A DNA stretch of 5,612 nucleotides from Pedobacter sp. (GCA_030149995.1 JASLGV010000311.1:1-5612), one strand, 5' to 3'; numbered from the stretch's first letter, positions 1 to 5,612 are shown. Notes: generated by a model not told the origin, from the letters alone. Numbers and translations: made by a program.

Positions 1-2007
1 TGTCGGTTCATTCTGGTTAATGGCCAAAACCAGTTCAGCGAAACTGCCCGGCAATTCAAATGCCCCGTTTTCTATGTAATGAAGATCAAACTCGCGGATT
101 ACCCCCGCCTGGGTACTGCTGTTTACGCCCTTATCGAGTAGCAATGATTTTGCAGCACTTACCAGTGCACTGTAGGCATGGTATATCGCATCAGCAAAGG
201 CACCTGCTTCGAACGACTGCTGTGCCCACTCAAATTTCTCATTGGCTTCTAATAAAAGGGTTGTTACCAGATCTATAACCACGCCGGCACATTCGCCAAC
301 GCCAATCGCTGTTTCAAAGCTTTCTTCATGTCCCCAGTCAACAAACTCTGCTGCTTCGAGATTTGTCAAATCAGCCAAAGGTTTTAACAACTGGTAAAAA
401 TAGTCCTTCCCCTTTCTTTCGTAATACTGCTGGAAATTCTCTGCTTCCAGGTTGTTTTCCTTAAAATCGTTCAGCAAAAAATGCAAAACATGGGTCGCTC
501 TTTTTGAAGGTACTTTTATAACCCGTTCAGCTACGCGCCCTACGCCATCGCCAACAGTACCCCCACCCAACATAACCTGCACCGCCGGAACCACTTTTCC
601 TGCCGCTTTTACAGAACTTCCGTGAAAACCAATTTCGGCCAAGCCGTGCTGACCGCACGAATTCATACAACCGCTTATTTTAATGTTGATGTTTTTTTCG
701 TAAATAAACTCGGGAAAATCCTGATAGATAACTTCTTCCAATACCGCGGCCAGTGTCATCGAATTTGAAATACCCAAATTACAGGTATCTGTACCCGGAC
801 AGGTTGTAATATCGGCCACGCTATCGAAACCGGCCGTAGTGAAACCTATGCGGTTCAATGCCTGGTATAAGGAAGGTAAAGCCTCTTCATACACAAATTT
901 TAAAAGCAGCCCCTGGTTCTGGGTAATCCTGATCTCGTCGGCTACATAAGGCCTAACCGCCTCTACAAATGCACGTGCTTGTTCGGCCTTTATATCCCCT
1001 ACCTGTACTTTAATGTACACGCCAAAAAAACCTTCTTGTTTTTGTGCCACTACATTTGTAGCGCGCCAATGCTGGTAATGTACTTTATTTTCGATTTCAA
1101 CGGGGGCATACCGGCGCTTTTCGGGTGCAGGTGGTTGTGGAACCGCCTCCCGGTTTATCTGATAGATCTTTACTTTATTGGCAATACGTTCTGCCGCAAC
1201 CAAACGAAGTACTTCTTCCAGTCCGAGTTTTTGAACCAGGTATTTTAAACGGGCTTTATTCCGGTTGGCGCGTTCTCCGTAGCGGTCAAAAACCCTTAGC
1301 ACAGATTCTATAAAGGGAATCAGCTGGTCTTCAGGTAAAAACTCTTCTATTGCATTTGCCAAAAAAGGCTGGGCACCCAAACCACCGGCAAACAGTACTT
1401 TAAAACCGCGGGTACCATCTGCACGCAGCTTCGGAATAAATCCCAGATCGTGAATGTAACTGTAGGCAGTATCTTTTTCGCTGGATGAAAACGATATTTT
1501 TATTTTTCGTCCCATTTCCTGGCAAATCGGATTGCGCAGAAAATAAGCAAAAGTCGCCTGGGCATAGGGTGAAACATCAAAAGGCTCACCGGCATCTATT
1601 CCGGCATTGGGCGAGGCCGTTACATTACGTACAGTATTGCCACAGGCTTCGCGTAGTGTAACATCATCTGCTTCCAGAAGCGCCCAAAGTTCGGGCGTTT
1701 TATCAAGACTCACATAGTGAATCTGAATATCCTGCCGGGTGGTGAGATGCAAGTTTCCACTTCCGTAAGTTTCTGCAATATCTGCAATACGAAGCAATTG
1801 CTTAAAACTTACTTTTCCAAAAGGTAATTTTATCCGCACCATCTGAACACCTGGCTGCCGCTGGCCATAAACGCCACGTGCCAAACGCAGGCTTCTGAAT
1901 TTTTCTTCGTGAATGGTACCATCTCTGAAAGCCCTGATTTTACTTTCCAGATCAATAATATCCTTTTCTACTACCGGATTTTCCAGTTCTGTTCTGAAAC
2001 TCTGCAT
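1..2007 (-). CDS. Sulfite/nitrite reductase (siroheme, 4Fe-4S) with C-terminal HEPN-like domain, 3' end outside window
   Basis: This gene encodes a siroheme and [4Fe-4S] reductase that carries out the six-electron reduction of sulfite to sulfide (or nitrite to ammonia) in the cytoplasm. The 669 visible codons are open to the left edge. The two-fold repeat of the family is visible: a first ferredoxin-like half with GQRQ (48-51), MVRIK (56-60) and TTRQDIQ (89-95), and a second half from about residue 325. The cofactor cysteines are present as C403-x5-C409 and C447-x3-C451. From about residue 570 the chain becomes an all-helical, Ala-rich segment (FADAIYHAYSALVSAAKSLL) typical of HEPN domains, which ordinary CysI or NirA proteins lack. 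The ATG at 2007 is fixed as the start by an in-frame stop at 2026-2028 with no other start between. The Cys-Cys leader upstream and the neighbouring Rrf2 gene favour a role in cysteine synthesis, so sulfite is the likelier substrate. Family is sure; substrate is inference. Confidence 0.93.
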   Translation of the reverse strand, partial: MQSFRTELENPVVEKDIIDLESKIRAFRDGTIHEEKFRSLRLARGVYGQRQPGVQMVRIKLPFGKVSFKQLLRIADIAETYGSGNLHLTTRQDIQIHYVSLDKTPELWALLEADDVTLREACGNTVRNVTASPNAGIDAGEPFDVSPYAQATFAYFLRNPICQEMGRKIKISFSSSEKDTAYSYIHDLGFIPKLRADGTRGFKVLFAGGLGAQPFLANAIEEFLPEDQLIPFIESVLRVFDRYGERANRNKARLKYLVQKLGLEEVLRLVAAERIANKVKIYQINREAVPQPPAPEKRRYAPVEIENKVHYQHWRATNVVAQKQEGFFGVYIKVQVGDIKAEQARAFVEAVRPYVADEIRITQNQGLLLKFVYEEALPSLYQALNRIGFTTAGFDSVADITTCPGTDTCNLGISNSMTLAAVLEEVIYQDFPEFIYEKNINIKISGCMNSCGQHGLAEIGFHGSSVKAAGKVVPAVQVMLGGGTVGDGVGRVAERVIKVPSKRATHVLHFLLNDFKENNLEAENFQQYYERKGKDYFYQLLKPLADLTNLEAAEFVDWGHEESFETAIGVGECAGVVIDLVTTLLLEANEKFEWAQQSFEAGAFADAIYHAYSALVSAAKSLLLDKGVNSSTQAGVIREFDLHYIENGAFELPGSFAELVLAINQNEPT

Positions 2008-2030
2008 ATCATATGTTTGTTGTTGTTATT

Positions 2031-2060
2031 CAAAAAATGCTTCCCCGGGTGGAGAAGCAT
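2031..2060 (-). terminator. Intrinsic terminator in the reductase leader (probable attenuator)
   Basis: On the minus strand ATGCTTCTCC (2060-2051) pairs with GGGGAAGCAT (2046-2037) around the loop ACCC. The stem has 10 base pairs, one of them G-U, and is followed at once by a run of T (2036-2032). It lies only 24 bases before the reductase ATG and after the Cys-Cys leader ORF. In that place it would cut off the reductase transcript rather than end an upstream gene, so it is read as an attenuator. No clear competing antiterminator stem was found by eye; GGAG in 2095-2092 could pair with CTCC of the left arm, but only over 4-5 base pairs. Confidence 0.8.
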
Positions 2061-2088
2061 ATCTATTTTATACCTTAAAATGATTTTG

Positions 2089-2097
2089 CACCTCCTT
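2089..2097 (-). promoter_or_regulatory. Strong Shine-Dalgarno-like AAGGAGGTG overlapping the leader stop codon
   Basis: AAGGAGGTG is complementary over nine bases to the 3' end of 16S rRNA, and its AA belongs to the leader stop codon TAA (2098-2096). Bacteroidota genes generally do not use Shine-Dalgarno sequences, and none of the main genes here has one. No ATG, GTG or TTG lies at a normal distance downstream, and the reductase ATG is more than 80 bases away. It may hold or reload a ribosome at the leader stop, or take part in RNA pairing. The match is seen; the role is inference. Confidence 0.5.
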
Positions 2098-2140
2098 AGC
2101 CTGCTGTTTTAAAACAACAACCCATGGGTTTAACAAACAT
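2096..2140 (-). CDS. Cys-Cys leader peptide (MFVKPMGCCFKTAG), putative cysteine attenuator
   Basis: This 14-codon ORF encodes MFVKPMGCCFKTAG and ends in TAA. Codons 8 and 9 are both TGT (2119-2114). It begins about 25 bases after the predicted transcription start and is followed by the terminator hairpin at 2060-2031 and then the reductase. The arrangement is that of an amino-acid attenuator such as the trp or his leaders. When Cys-tRNA is scarce the ribosome would stall on the two Cys codons and change the fold of the downstream RNA, allowing read-through. An internal ATG at codon 6 (2125) would give a shorter product that keeps both Cys residues. Tandem-Cys leader peptides acting in sulfur control are known from mycobacteria; I do not know a described one in Bacteroidota. 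The ORF is too short to prove from sequence alone, and its translation is inferred from content and position. Confidence 0.68.
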   Translation of the reverse strand: MFVKPMGCCFKTAG

Positions 2141-2171
2141 ATTTATGGCTTTAAAATTCCGTCTCACAAAA

Positions 2172-2179
2172 CAAATATA
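2172..2179 (-). promoter_or_regulatory. Predicted -7 box TATATTTG of the reductase promoter
   Basis: TATATTTG fits the Bacteroidota -7 consensus TAnnTTTG exactly. Transcription would start near 2166, about 25 bases before the Cys-Cys leader ORF. No TTG or TTTG -33 element is seen at the usual distance upstream, so the promoter may be weak alone or depend on a regulator. It overlaps the inverted repeat at 2175-2189. Confidence 0.5.
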
Positions 2180-2189
2180 CAAAGTATAT
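2175..2189. promoter_or_regulatory. Inverted repeat ATATAC-AAA-GTATAT, probable operator
   Basis: Two perfect 6-base arms are separated by AAA, forming a 15-base dyad. It overlaps the predicted -7 box, so a protein bound here would block RNA polymerase. The Rrf2-family gene ends about 30 bases upstream and is the obvious candidate binder, since such regulators often control sulfur or Fe-S genes. The binding partner is inference. Confidence 0.45.
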
Positions 2190-2219
2190 AGAAATAGTCG
2201 TTATTTTTAGTAAAAAATT

Positions 2220-2657
2220 TTAAATCAGCGTTTTAAGCTTATCCTCGCGTGCAATAATATCGGCAATGCTGGTTTCTGTTAAAATTCTTAGGGTTGCATC
2301 CCGTACGTCAATAAAGGCACTCCGGATACCGCAGGTTACCTCATCTACGCATTCATCGCATTTATGATAGAAATTCAGACTGGCACAAGGTACCATCGCA
2401 ATAGGTCCATCGGTAATGCGCATAATACTTACCAGGAAGATATCTTCAGGTTTTTTATTCAGGCTGTAACCGCCTCCGGCACCTTTTTTACTATACAGGA
2501 AACCTGCATTACGCAAGTCGAGCAAGATCTGCTCCAGGAATTTTTTAGGAATATGCTCCTCCTCTGCAATCTTAGAGATTTGCATAGGTGGTTTTTCTAC
2601 ATTTTTACCAAGCGCTACTAAAGCCTTTATGGCATATTTTGTTTTTTTGGATAGCAT
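2220..2657 (-). CDS. Rrf2-family transcriptional regulator with four cysteines
   Basis: This 145-residue protein has the normal length of Rrf2 regulators (IscR, NsrR, CymR type). The N-terminal winged helix is clear: LSKKTKYAIKALVAL (2-16), the recognition-helix region IPKKFLEQILLDLRNAGF (36-53) and the wing KKGAGGGYSL (57-66). The C-terminal half has Cys91, Cys100, Cys103 and Cys109 (C-x8-C-x2-C-x5-C), in the place where IscR and NsrR carry Fe-S ligands but with different spacing. This could bind an Fe-S cluster or another metal. The sulfite reductase follows on the same strand after a 212-base leader, so the protein probably controls cysteine or sulfur assimilation as CymR does in Firmicutes. 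A TAnnTTTG box lies very close to its start, giving an almost leaderless mRNA. No strong terminator follows; only an AT-only dyad lies at 2204-2216. Family is certain; target and signal are inferred. Confidence 0.92.
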   Translation of the reverse strand: MLSKKTKYAIKALVALGKNVEKPPMQISKIAEEEHIPKKFLEQILLDLRNAGFLYSKKGAGGGYSLNKKPEDIFLVSIMRITDGPIAMVPCASLNFYHKCDECVDEVTCGIRSAFIDVRDATLRILTETSIADIIAREDKLKTLI

Positions 2658-2664
2658 ATTTTTA

Positions 2665-2672
2665 CAAAGCTA
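2665..2672 (-). promoter_or_regulatory. Predicted -7 box TAGCTTTG of the Rrf2 regulator gene
   Basis: TAGCTTTG matches TAnnTTTG exactly and ends 7 bases before the ATG at 2657, so the mRNA would have almost no leader. A TTG at 2701-2699 could be the -33 element, but its spacing of 26 bases is longer than usual. Confidence 0.45.
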
Positions 2673-2681
2673 ATAAAAGAA

Positions 2682-2700
2682 TGGAAATTTAAAAATTCCA
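2682..2700. promoter_or_regulatory. 19-base near-palindrome upstream of the Rrf2 gene, possible autoregulatory operator
   Basis: TGGAAATTTAAAAATTCCA is a dyad with one mismatched pair around its centre. It sits just upstream of the predicted -7 box, where an autoregulator would act. Half of it, TTTAAAAATTCC, resembles TTTAAAATTCC (2151-2161 area) just downstream of the reductase promoter. It does not resemble the ATATAC-AAA-GTATAT repeat. Function is inferred from position only. Confidence 0.33.
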
Positions 2701-2902
2701 ATTGGAGATGCTTGTTTTTCTGTTTAAAGCCTTGTTTAGGGGCACTATATACATCCATACAACTCACTTACAAGGCAATAAACTCTAAAAACAGCGTTTA
2801 TGGTCGCTTTTCAAACCATCAGCAGAAGGTCAAAAAAAATATTCTGTTGTAACCTTTCGTGCATATAAGTGTCATTAACCGTTATATATTTTAAAATTTA
2901 AT

Positions 2903-4126
2903 ATGCTCAGAAAATCAAATCTCCTTCCTTTTATACTTTTTTCGGCTTTTTTCTTTTGTTTAAACGGCTATATTTTATCTGGCCTGGCTACCATCAACCA
3001 AACACCCTGGTTTGCCAGCAGTTTCTGGATTGGTACGGTATTGCTCATTTCGGCCCTCATGTATGGCATCAGAACCCTCCGGCGCGAGGGGATGAATACT
3101 TTTTTCCAGATTGTAGCCCACATCTTTCTAATTGTTTTTGTCGGGGAACTGGTCTTTACCTTTTTTCTTCTTACCGGAGATGCATACCGGTTAATCGGAT
3201 CTGTGGTTGTTTATTTCAGAAACAACAGCTTTGCAATGCTTTCCAGAAGTACTTACTGGATTGATTTTGCCCTGCTCATGTTTGCTCTAACGGTTGTTAC
3301 TTTCATTTATGGAATTGTGCGCGGAAAATATGCCTACCGGGTTATTAAGCATACTTTGTATTTTGATGACCTGCCCGATGCTTTTGACGGTTTTACCATT
3401 ACACAAATTTCAGATGTACATGCCGGTAGCTTTACAAATGCAAAGGCTGTACAAAAAGGTATAGACCTGATTAATGCACAAAAAAGTGATCTTTTTGTCT
3501 TTACAGGCGATCTGGTTAACAACCAGGCAACAGAGATAACACCCTGGATACAATATTTTTCACAGATCAAGGCTCCATACGGACAGTTTTCTATTTTGGG
3601 CAACCACGATTATGGCGATTACATCAAATGGCCGGGTGAAGCCGAAAAAGCGGCCAACCTGCAACAATTAAAAGAAAGCCATGCAAAATTGGGTTTTAAA
3701 CTATTGCTCGATGCACATGTAAACATTACAAAAGGCAATGAACAAATCGTGCTGGCCGGCGTAGAAAACTGGGGCATTGGTTTCGGCGAACGTGGTGATT
3801 TAAAAAAAGCACTCGCGCATACCAGCGAAAATGATTTTAAAGTACTCCTTTCGCACGACCCTACCCATTGGGATGCTCAGGTAAAAGAGTTTCCTTCAAA
3901 AATTCAGCTCACCCTTTCAGGGCATACGCATGGTATGCAGTTTGGTATTGAAGCTTTCGGCATAAAATGGAGCCCTGTAAAATACAGGTATCCGCATTGG
4001 GCCGGACTTAAAAAAGAACATAACCGGTATTTACATATTAACCGCGGATTTGGTTTCCTTGGTTTTTCGGGCCGCATTGGAATCTGGCCTGAAATAACCG
4101 TTATTGAGTTGAAAAAACAGCGATAA
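2903..4126 (+). CDS. Membrane-anchored calcineurin-like metallophosphoesterase
   Basis: The 407-residue protein has about four hydrophobic segments in its first 140 residues (roughly 8-29, 41-56, 67-91 and 118-140), then a metallophosphatase domain. The two-metal site is complete: SDVH (D171, H173), TGDLV (D203), GNHD (233-236), LLSHD (H318) and GHTH (340-343). This pattern fits the YaeI/YkuE/YkoQ branch of membrane-associated phosphoesterases, some of which act on lipids or lipid-linked phosphates. The exact substrate cannot be told from sequence. The catalytic domain follows the last membrane segment; its side of the membrane depends on topology that I cannot fix by eye. The gene stands alone, divergent from the Rrf2 gene and convergent with the methyltransferase gene. 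The ATG is preceded by an A/T-rich stretch without a Shine-Dalgarno sequence, normal for this phylum. The fold is certain; the substrate is unknown. Confidence 0.92.
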   Translation: MLRKSNLLPFILFSAFFFCLNGYILSGLATINQTPWFASSFWIGTVLLISALMYGIRTLRREGMNTFFQIVAHIFLIVFVGELVFTFFLLTGDAYRLIGSVVVYFRNNSFAMLSRSTYWIDFALLMFALTVVTFIYGIVRGKYAYRVIKHTLYFDDLPDAFDGFTITQISDVHAGSFTNAKAVQKGIDLINAQKSDLFVFTGDLVNNQATEITPWIQYFSQIKAPYGQFSILGNHDYGDYIKWPGEAEKAANLQQLKESHAKLGFKLLLDAHVNITKGNEQIVLAGVENWGIGFGERGDLKKALAHTSENDFKVLLSHDPTHWDAQVKEFPSKIQLTLSGHTHGMQFGIEAFGIKWSPVKYRYPHWAGLKKEHNRYLHINRGFGFLGFSGRIGIWPEITVIELKKQR

Positions 4127-4133
4127 CCTTGTT

Positions 4134-4172
4134 TTACCAGAACAATTGGCTACAGGCCGGTTGTTCTGGTAA
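4134..4172. terminator. Long hairpin between convergent genes, possible bidirectional terminator
   Basis: A 17-base-pair stem (two G-U pairs) closes on the loop TACAG. The outer 12 bases of each arm, TTACCAGAACAA and TTGTTCTGGTAA, pair perfectly. It starts 7 bases after the phosphoesterase stop and lies downstream of the methyltransferase stop on the other strand, so it could end both transcripts. There is no clean U-run on either side, which lowers confidence in simple intrinsic termination; protection of mRNA 3' ends is an alternative. Confidence 0.55.
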
Positions 4173-4246
4173 TGTTACTTTAAGGTTTATTACCCTGACC
4201 ATTTAGCAATCTTGAATGAGCTGAAGTGCATCCTATAATCTAAACC

Positions 4247-5005
4247 TTACAAGTGCCCTACGTAAAGTTTTGTATCGTACCGAACGGTTACATGGTCGTA
4301 ATGCTCGTATTGGTTAAAAAGAATTTTAAGGTCTGTTATCATAGCCTGATAATCCGGATCTACCGGCAATGGCATATAAGAAGAAGACTGTAAACGTCCT
4401 TTCAATCCTTCCATATTCAGGATTTGCTTGTTTTCAAATATTTTCAGTTCCACCAGTTGCGGGTAAAAGAAGTCCTGAATATCTTCCTTATTGATCTTTC
4501 TGTGGTTTACATTCACATAATCAATAGCATGTTTTAAAATCAGTTCATCGTAGGCTATCTCAAAAGGCGTTACAACTTTCCGTTCATTCCACAACAGTGC
4601 CACCATGCCACCCGGTTTTAAAATCCTTTTAAACTCTGCCTTGGTACGAACGCGGTCGAACCAGTGAAAAGCCTGTCCCGATACAATCAAATCTACACTT
4701 TTACTTTCCAGTCCTGTATCTTCTGCTGCTCCTGCTTTTGCCTTAAAGCCTTTATGATCTCCCAGCTGCTCAATTGCCTGGTGGCGCATTTCATTATTCG
4801 GTTCAATGGCAATTACCCCATAACCACTATCCAGAAACAAAGCCGAAGAAATACCTGTTCCGGCGCCTACATCTACAATTGTTGAATCAGCTTCCAACTG
4901 GCAATGTCCTTCTAAATAATGAATGATATCAATCGGATACCCCGGACGATATTTTACATAATCTGATGCTCTTGTACTGAACCTTTCCGTATTTATATTT
5001 CCCAT
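4247..5005 (-). CDS. Class I SAM-dependent methyltransferase
   Basis: This 252-residue protein has the Rossmann-type methyltransferase core in its first 140 residues. The SAM-binding motif I is VDVGAGTG (44-51), the acidic end of strand 2 is E68 in AIEPN (66-70), the motif III region is AGAAED (91-96), motif IV is VDLIVSGQAFHWF (104-116) and the post-motif is LKPGGMVALLWNER (129-142). The start RFSTRASDYVKYRPGYP (8-24) is typical of a widespread Methyltransf_11/25-type group of small-molecule methyltransferases. The C-terminal 110 residues presumably shape the acceptor site and have no motif I recognise, so the substrate is unknown. The gene lies 72 bases after the CoA-transferase gene on the same strand with no terminator visible between, so co-transcription is possible. 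A weak -7-like AATATTTG (5034-5041) could also serve as its own promoter. Confidence 0.9.
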   Translation of the reverse strand: MGNINTERFSTRASDYVKYRPGYPIDIIHYLEGHCQLEADSTIVDVGAGTGISSALFLDSGYGVIAIEPNNEMRHQAIEQLGDHKGFKAKAGAAEDTGLESKSVDLIVSGQAFHWFDRVRTKAEFKRILKPGGMVALLWNERKVVTPFEIAYDELILKHAIDYVNVNHRKINKEDIQDFFYPQLVELKIFENKQILNMEGLKGRLQSSSYMPLPVDPDYQAMITDLKILFNQYEHYDHVTVRYDTKLYVGHL

Positions 5006-5077
5006 AATCTTTTTTTTAATGTGTACCGCCGTTCAAATATTTATAATATATCGTTTATCTACCTGACTATTGACTAC

Positions 5078-5612
5078 TTATGAAAAACGCTCAAAATAGG
5101 CTTTTTCCAATAGCTCCCGGTGATTGGGATGTGCAATTTCTGTAAGTGCTTTTGCCCTTTGTTTTAAGCTTTTTCCAAAAAGGTTTACCATACCATATTC
5201 GGTAACAACCCAATGCACGTGTCCCCTGGTGGTTACAACCCCTGCTCCTTCTTTTAAAAACGGAACAATCCGGCTAATGCCTTTATTGGTTTGAGAAGGA
5301 AGTGCAATGATCGGTTTACCACCTTCAGAAAGGGAAGCACCCCGGATAAAATCCATTTGTCCGCCAATGCCGGAATACTGGTAAGTACCTATAGAATCTG
5401 CACATACCTGCCCCGTTAAATCGAGCTCGATGGCGCTGTTTATGGCCGTGGCTTTAGGGTTTTGGCGGATTATACTGGTATCATTTACATAACTAATATC
5501 CATTACCCGTACAGAAGGATTGTCATCCACAAAATCATATAGTTTCCGGGTGCCGGTTATAAAAGCCGTAACAGATCTCCCAACATTCAATTTCTTCTGA
5601 CTGTTGTTAATT
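5078..5612 (-). CDS. Acetyl-CoA hydrolase/CoA-transferase family protein, C-terminal part (5' end outside window)
   Basis: The reading frame is open to the right edge and shows the last 177 codons. A TTG at 5590 is not the true start, because family-like sequence (INNSQKK) continues upstream of it. The visible part matches the C-terminal domain of the acetyl-CoA hydrolase/transferase family (4-hydroxybutyrate or succinyl-CoA:acetate CoA-transferases). Conserved stretches are TGTRKLYDFVDDNP, the glycine-rich loop SGIGGQMDFIRGA and TRGHVHWVVTEYG near the end. Such enzymes move CoA between acyl-CoA and a free acid such as acetate through a glutamyl-CoA intermediate; the catalytic Glu would normally lie upstream of the part seen here. 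Full-length members have roughly 430-500 residues, so more than half is missing. The choice between hydrolase and transferase, and the acid used, cannot be made from this part. The methyltransferase gene follows 72 bases downstream. Confidence 0.9.
   Translation of the reverse strand, partial: INNSQKKLNVGRSVTAFITGTRKLYDFVDDNPSVRVMDISYVNDTSIIRQNPKATAINSAIELDLTGQVCADSIGTYQYSGIGGQMDFIRGASLSEGGKPIIALPSQTNKGISRIVPFLKEGAGVVTTRGHVHWVVTEYGMVNLFGKSLKQRAKALTEIAHPNHRELLEKAYFERFS

Larger units (their letters stand above)
2011..2142 (-). repeat. Long-range inverted repeat linking the leader ORF start with the reductase start region
   Basis: On the plus strand ATATGTTTGTT (2011-2021) is the exact reverse complement of AACAAACATAT (2132-2142), 11 bases each. 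In the transcript this lets the leader ORF start region pair with the bases just before the reductase ATG. The same downstream stretch (2019-2027) is also complementary over nine bases to the leader Cys codon region (2113-2121). The coordinates give the outer limits of the two arms. The matches are real but rich in AAC/GTT repeats, so chance is possible. Confidence 0.4.
2658..2902. other. Divergent intergenic region between the Rrf2 and phosphoesterase genes
   Basis: This 245-base AT-rich stretch holds the Rrf2 gene promoter and dyad on its left side. On its right side only a near-match to the -7 box, TATATTTT (2885-2892), lies before the phosphoesterase ATG, without a convincing -33 element. 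I see no RNA gene, mobile element or terminator in it. A short plus-strand ORF (2708-2788) was judged to be chance. Confidence 0.6.

Noticed and set aside
979..1313. Plus-strand open frames of 60-90 codons inside the reductase region
   Set aside because: They are antisense to a well-conserved reductase with intact cofactor motifs and show no protein family features of their own.
1977..2060. Minus-strand ORF starting at the ATG inside the terminator stem (2060) and overlapping the reductase start out of frame
   Set aside because: It begins inside the hairpin arm and has no start signal at normal distance; probably a by-product of the terminator sequence, although translational coupling cannot be fully excluded.
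2008..2166. A SAM, cobalamin, TPP or FMN riboswitch in the reductase leader
   Set aside because: None of the conserved core motifs of these classes that I know is present; the Cys-Cys ORF plus terminator explains the region better.
2204..2216. AT-only dyad TTTTTA-G-TAAAAA after the Rrf2 stop codon as a terminator
   Set aside because: The stem has no G-C pairs and is too weak for a credible terminator.
2708..2788. Short plus-strand ORF of 26 codons between the Rrf2 and phosphoesterase genes
   Set aside because: No promoter, no linked downstream gene at a useful distance and no recognisable composition; its length is expected by chance in AT-rich DNA.
5064..5077. Short direct repeat TGACTATTGACTA after the CoA-transferase gene
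   Set aside because: Only two short copies with no link to an insertion element or attachment site; likely chance.

Overview
The window looks like a piece of a Bacteroidota chromosome, most likely from the Sphingobacteriaceae (Pedobacter or Mucilaginibacter type). The signs are moderate GC, A-rich untranslated regions without Shine-Dalgarno sequences ahead of the main starts, -7 boxes of the Bacteroidota form TAnnTTTG, and the protein families present. This placement is inference from style; no search was run.

Layout. Positions 1-2007 (minus) hold most of an assimilatory sulfite/nitrite reductase with a HEPN-like C-terminal domain, cut by the left edge. Positions 2008-2219 are its 5' leader and promoter, the most interesting part of the window. 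They hold a TAnnTTTG promoter overlapped by a perfect inverted repeat (probable operator), a 14-codon leader ORF with two consecutive Cys codons (MFVKPMGCCFKTAG), a strong Shine-Dalgarno-like AAGGAGGTG at the leader stop codon, and an intrinsic terminator hairpin just before the reductase start. Positions 2220-2657 (minus) hold an Rrf2-family regulator with four cysteines. Positions 2658-2902 are a divergent intergenic region. Positions 2903-4126 (plus) hold a membrane-anchored calcineurin-like metallophosphoesterase. A long hairpin sits between the convergent genes at 4134-4172. Positions 4247-5005 (minus) hold a class I SAM-dependent methyltransferase. Positions 5078-5612 (minus) hold the C-terminal part of an acetyl-CoA hydrolase/CoA-transferase family enzyme, cut by the right edge.

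How the parts fit. The Rrf2 gene, the operator-like repeat, the Cys-Cys leader with terminator and the siroheme reductase form a coherent sulfur-assimilation control unit. The regulator probably acts at the promoter. Cysteine supply, read as the translation speed of the Cys-Cys leader, probably decides whether transcription passes the terminator. This points to sulfite rather than nitrite as the physiological substrate. The phosphoesterase, methyltransferase and CoA-transferase genes look like ordinary neighbours with no evident link to this unit.
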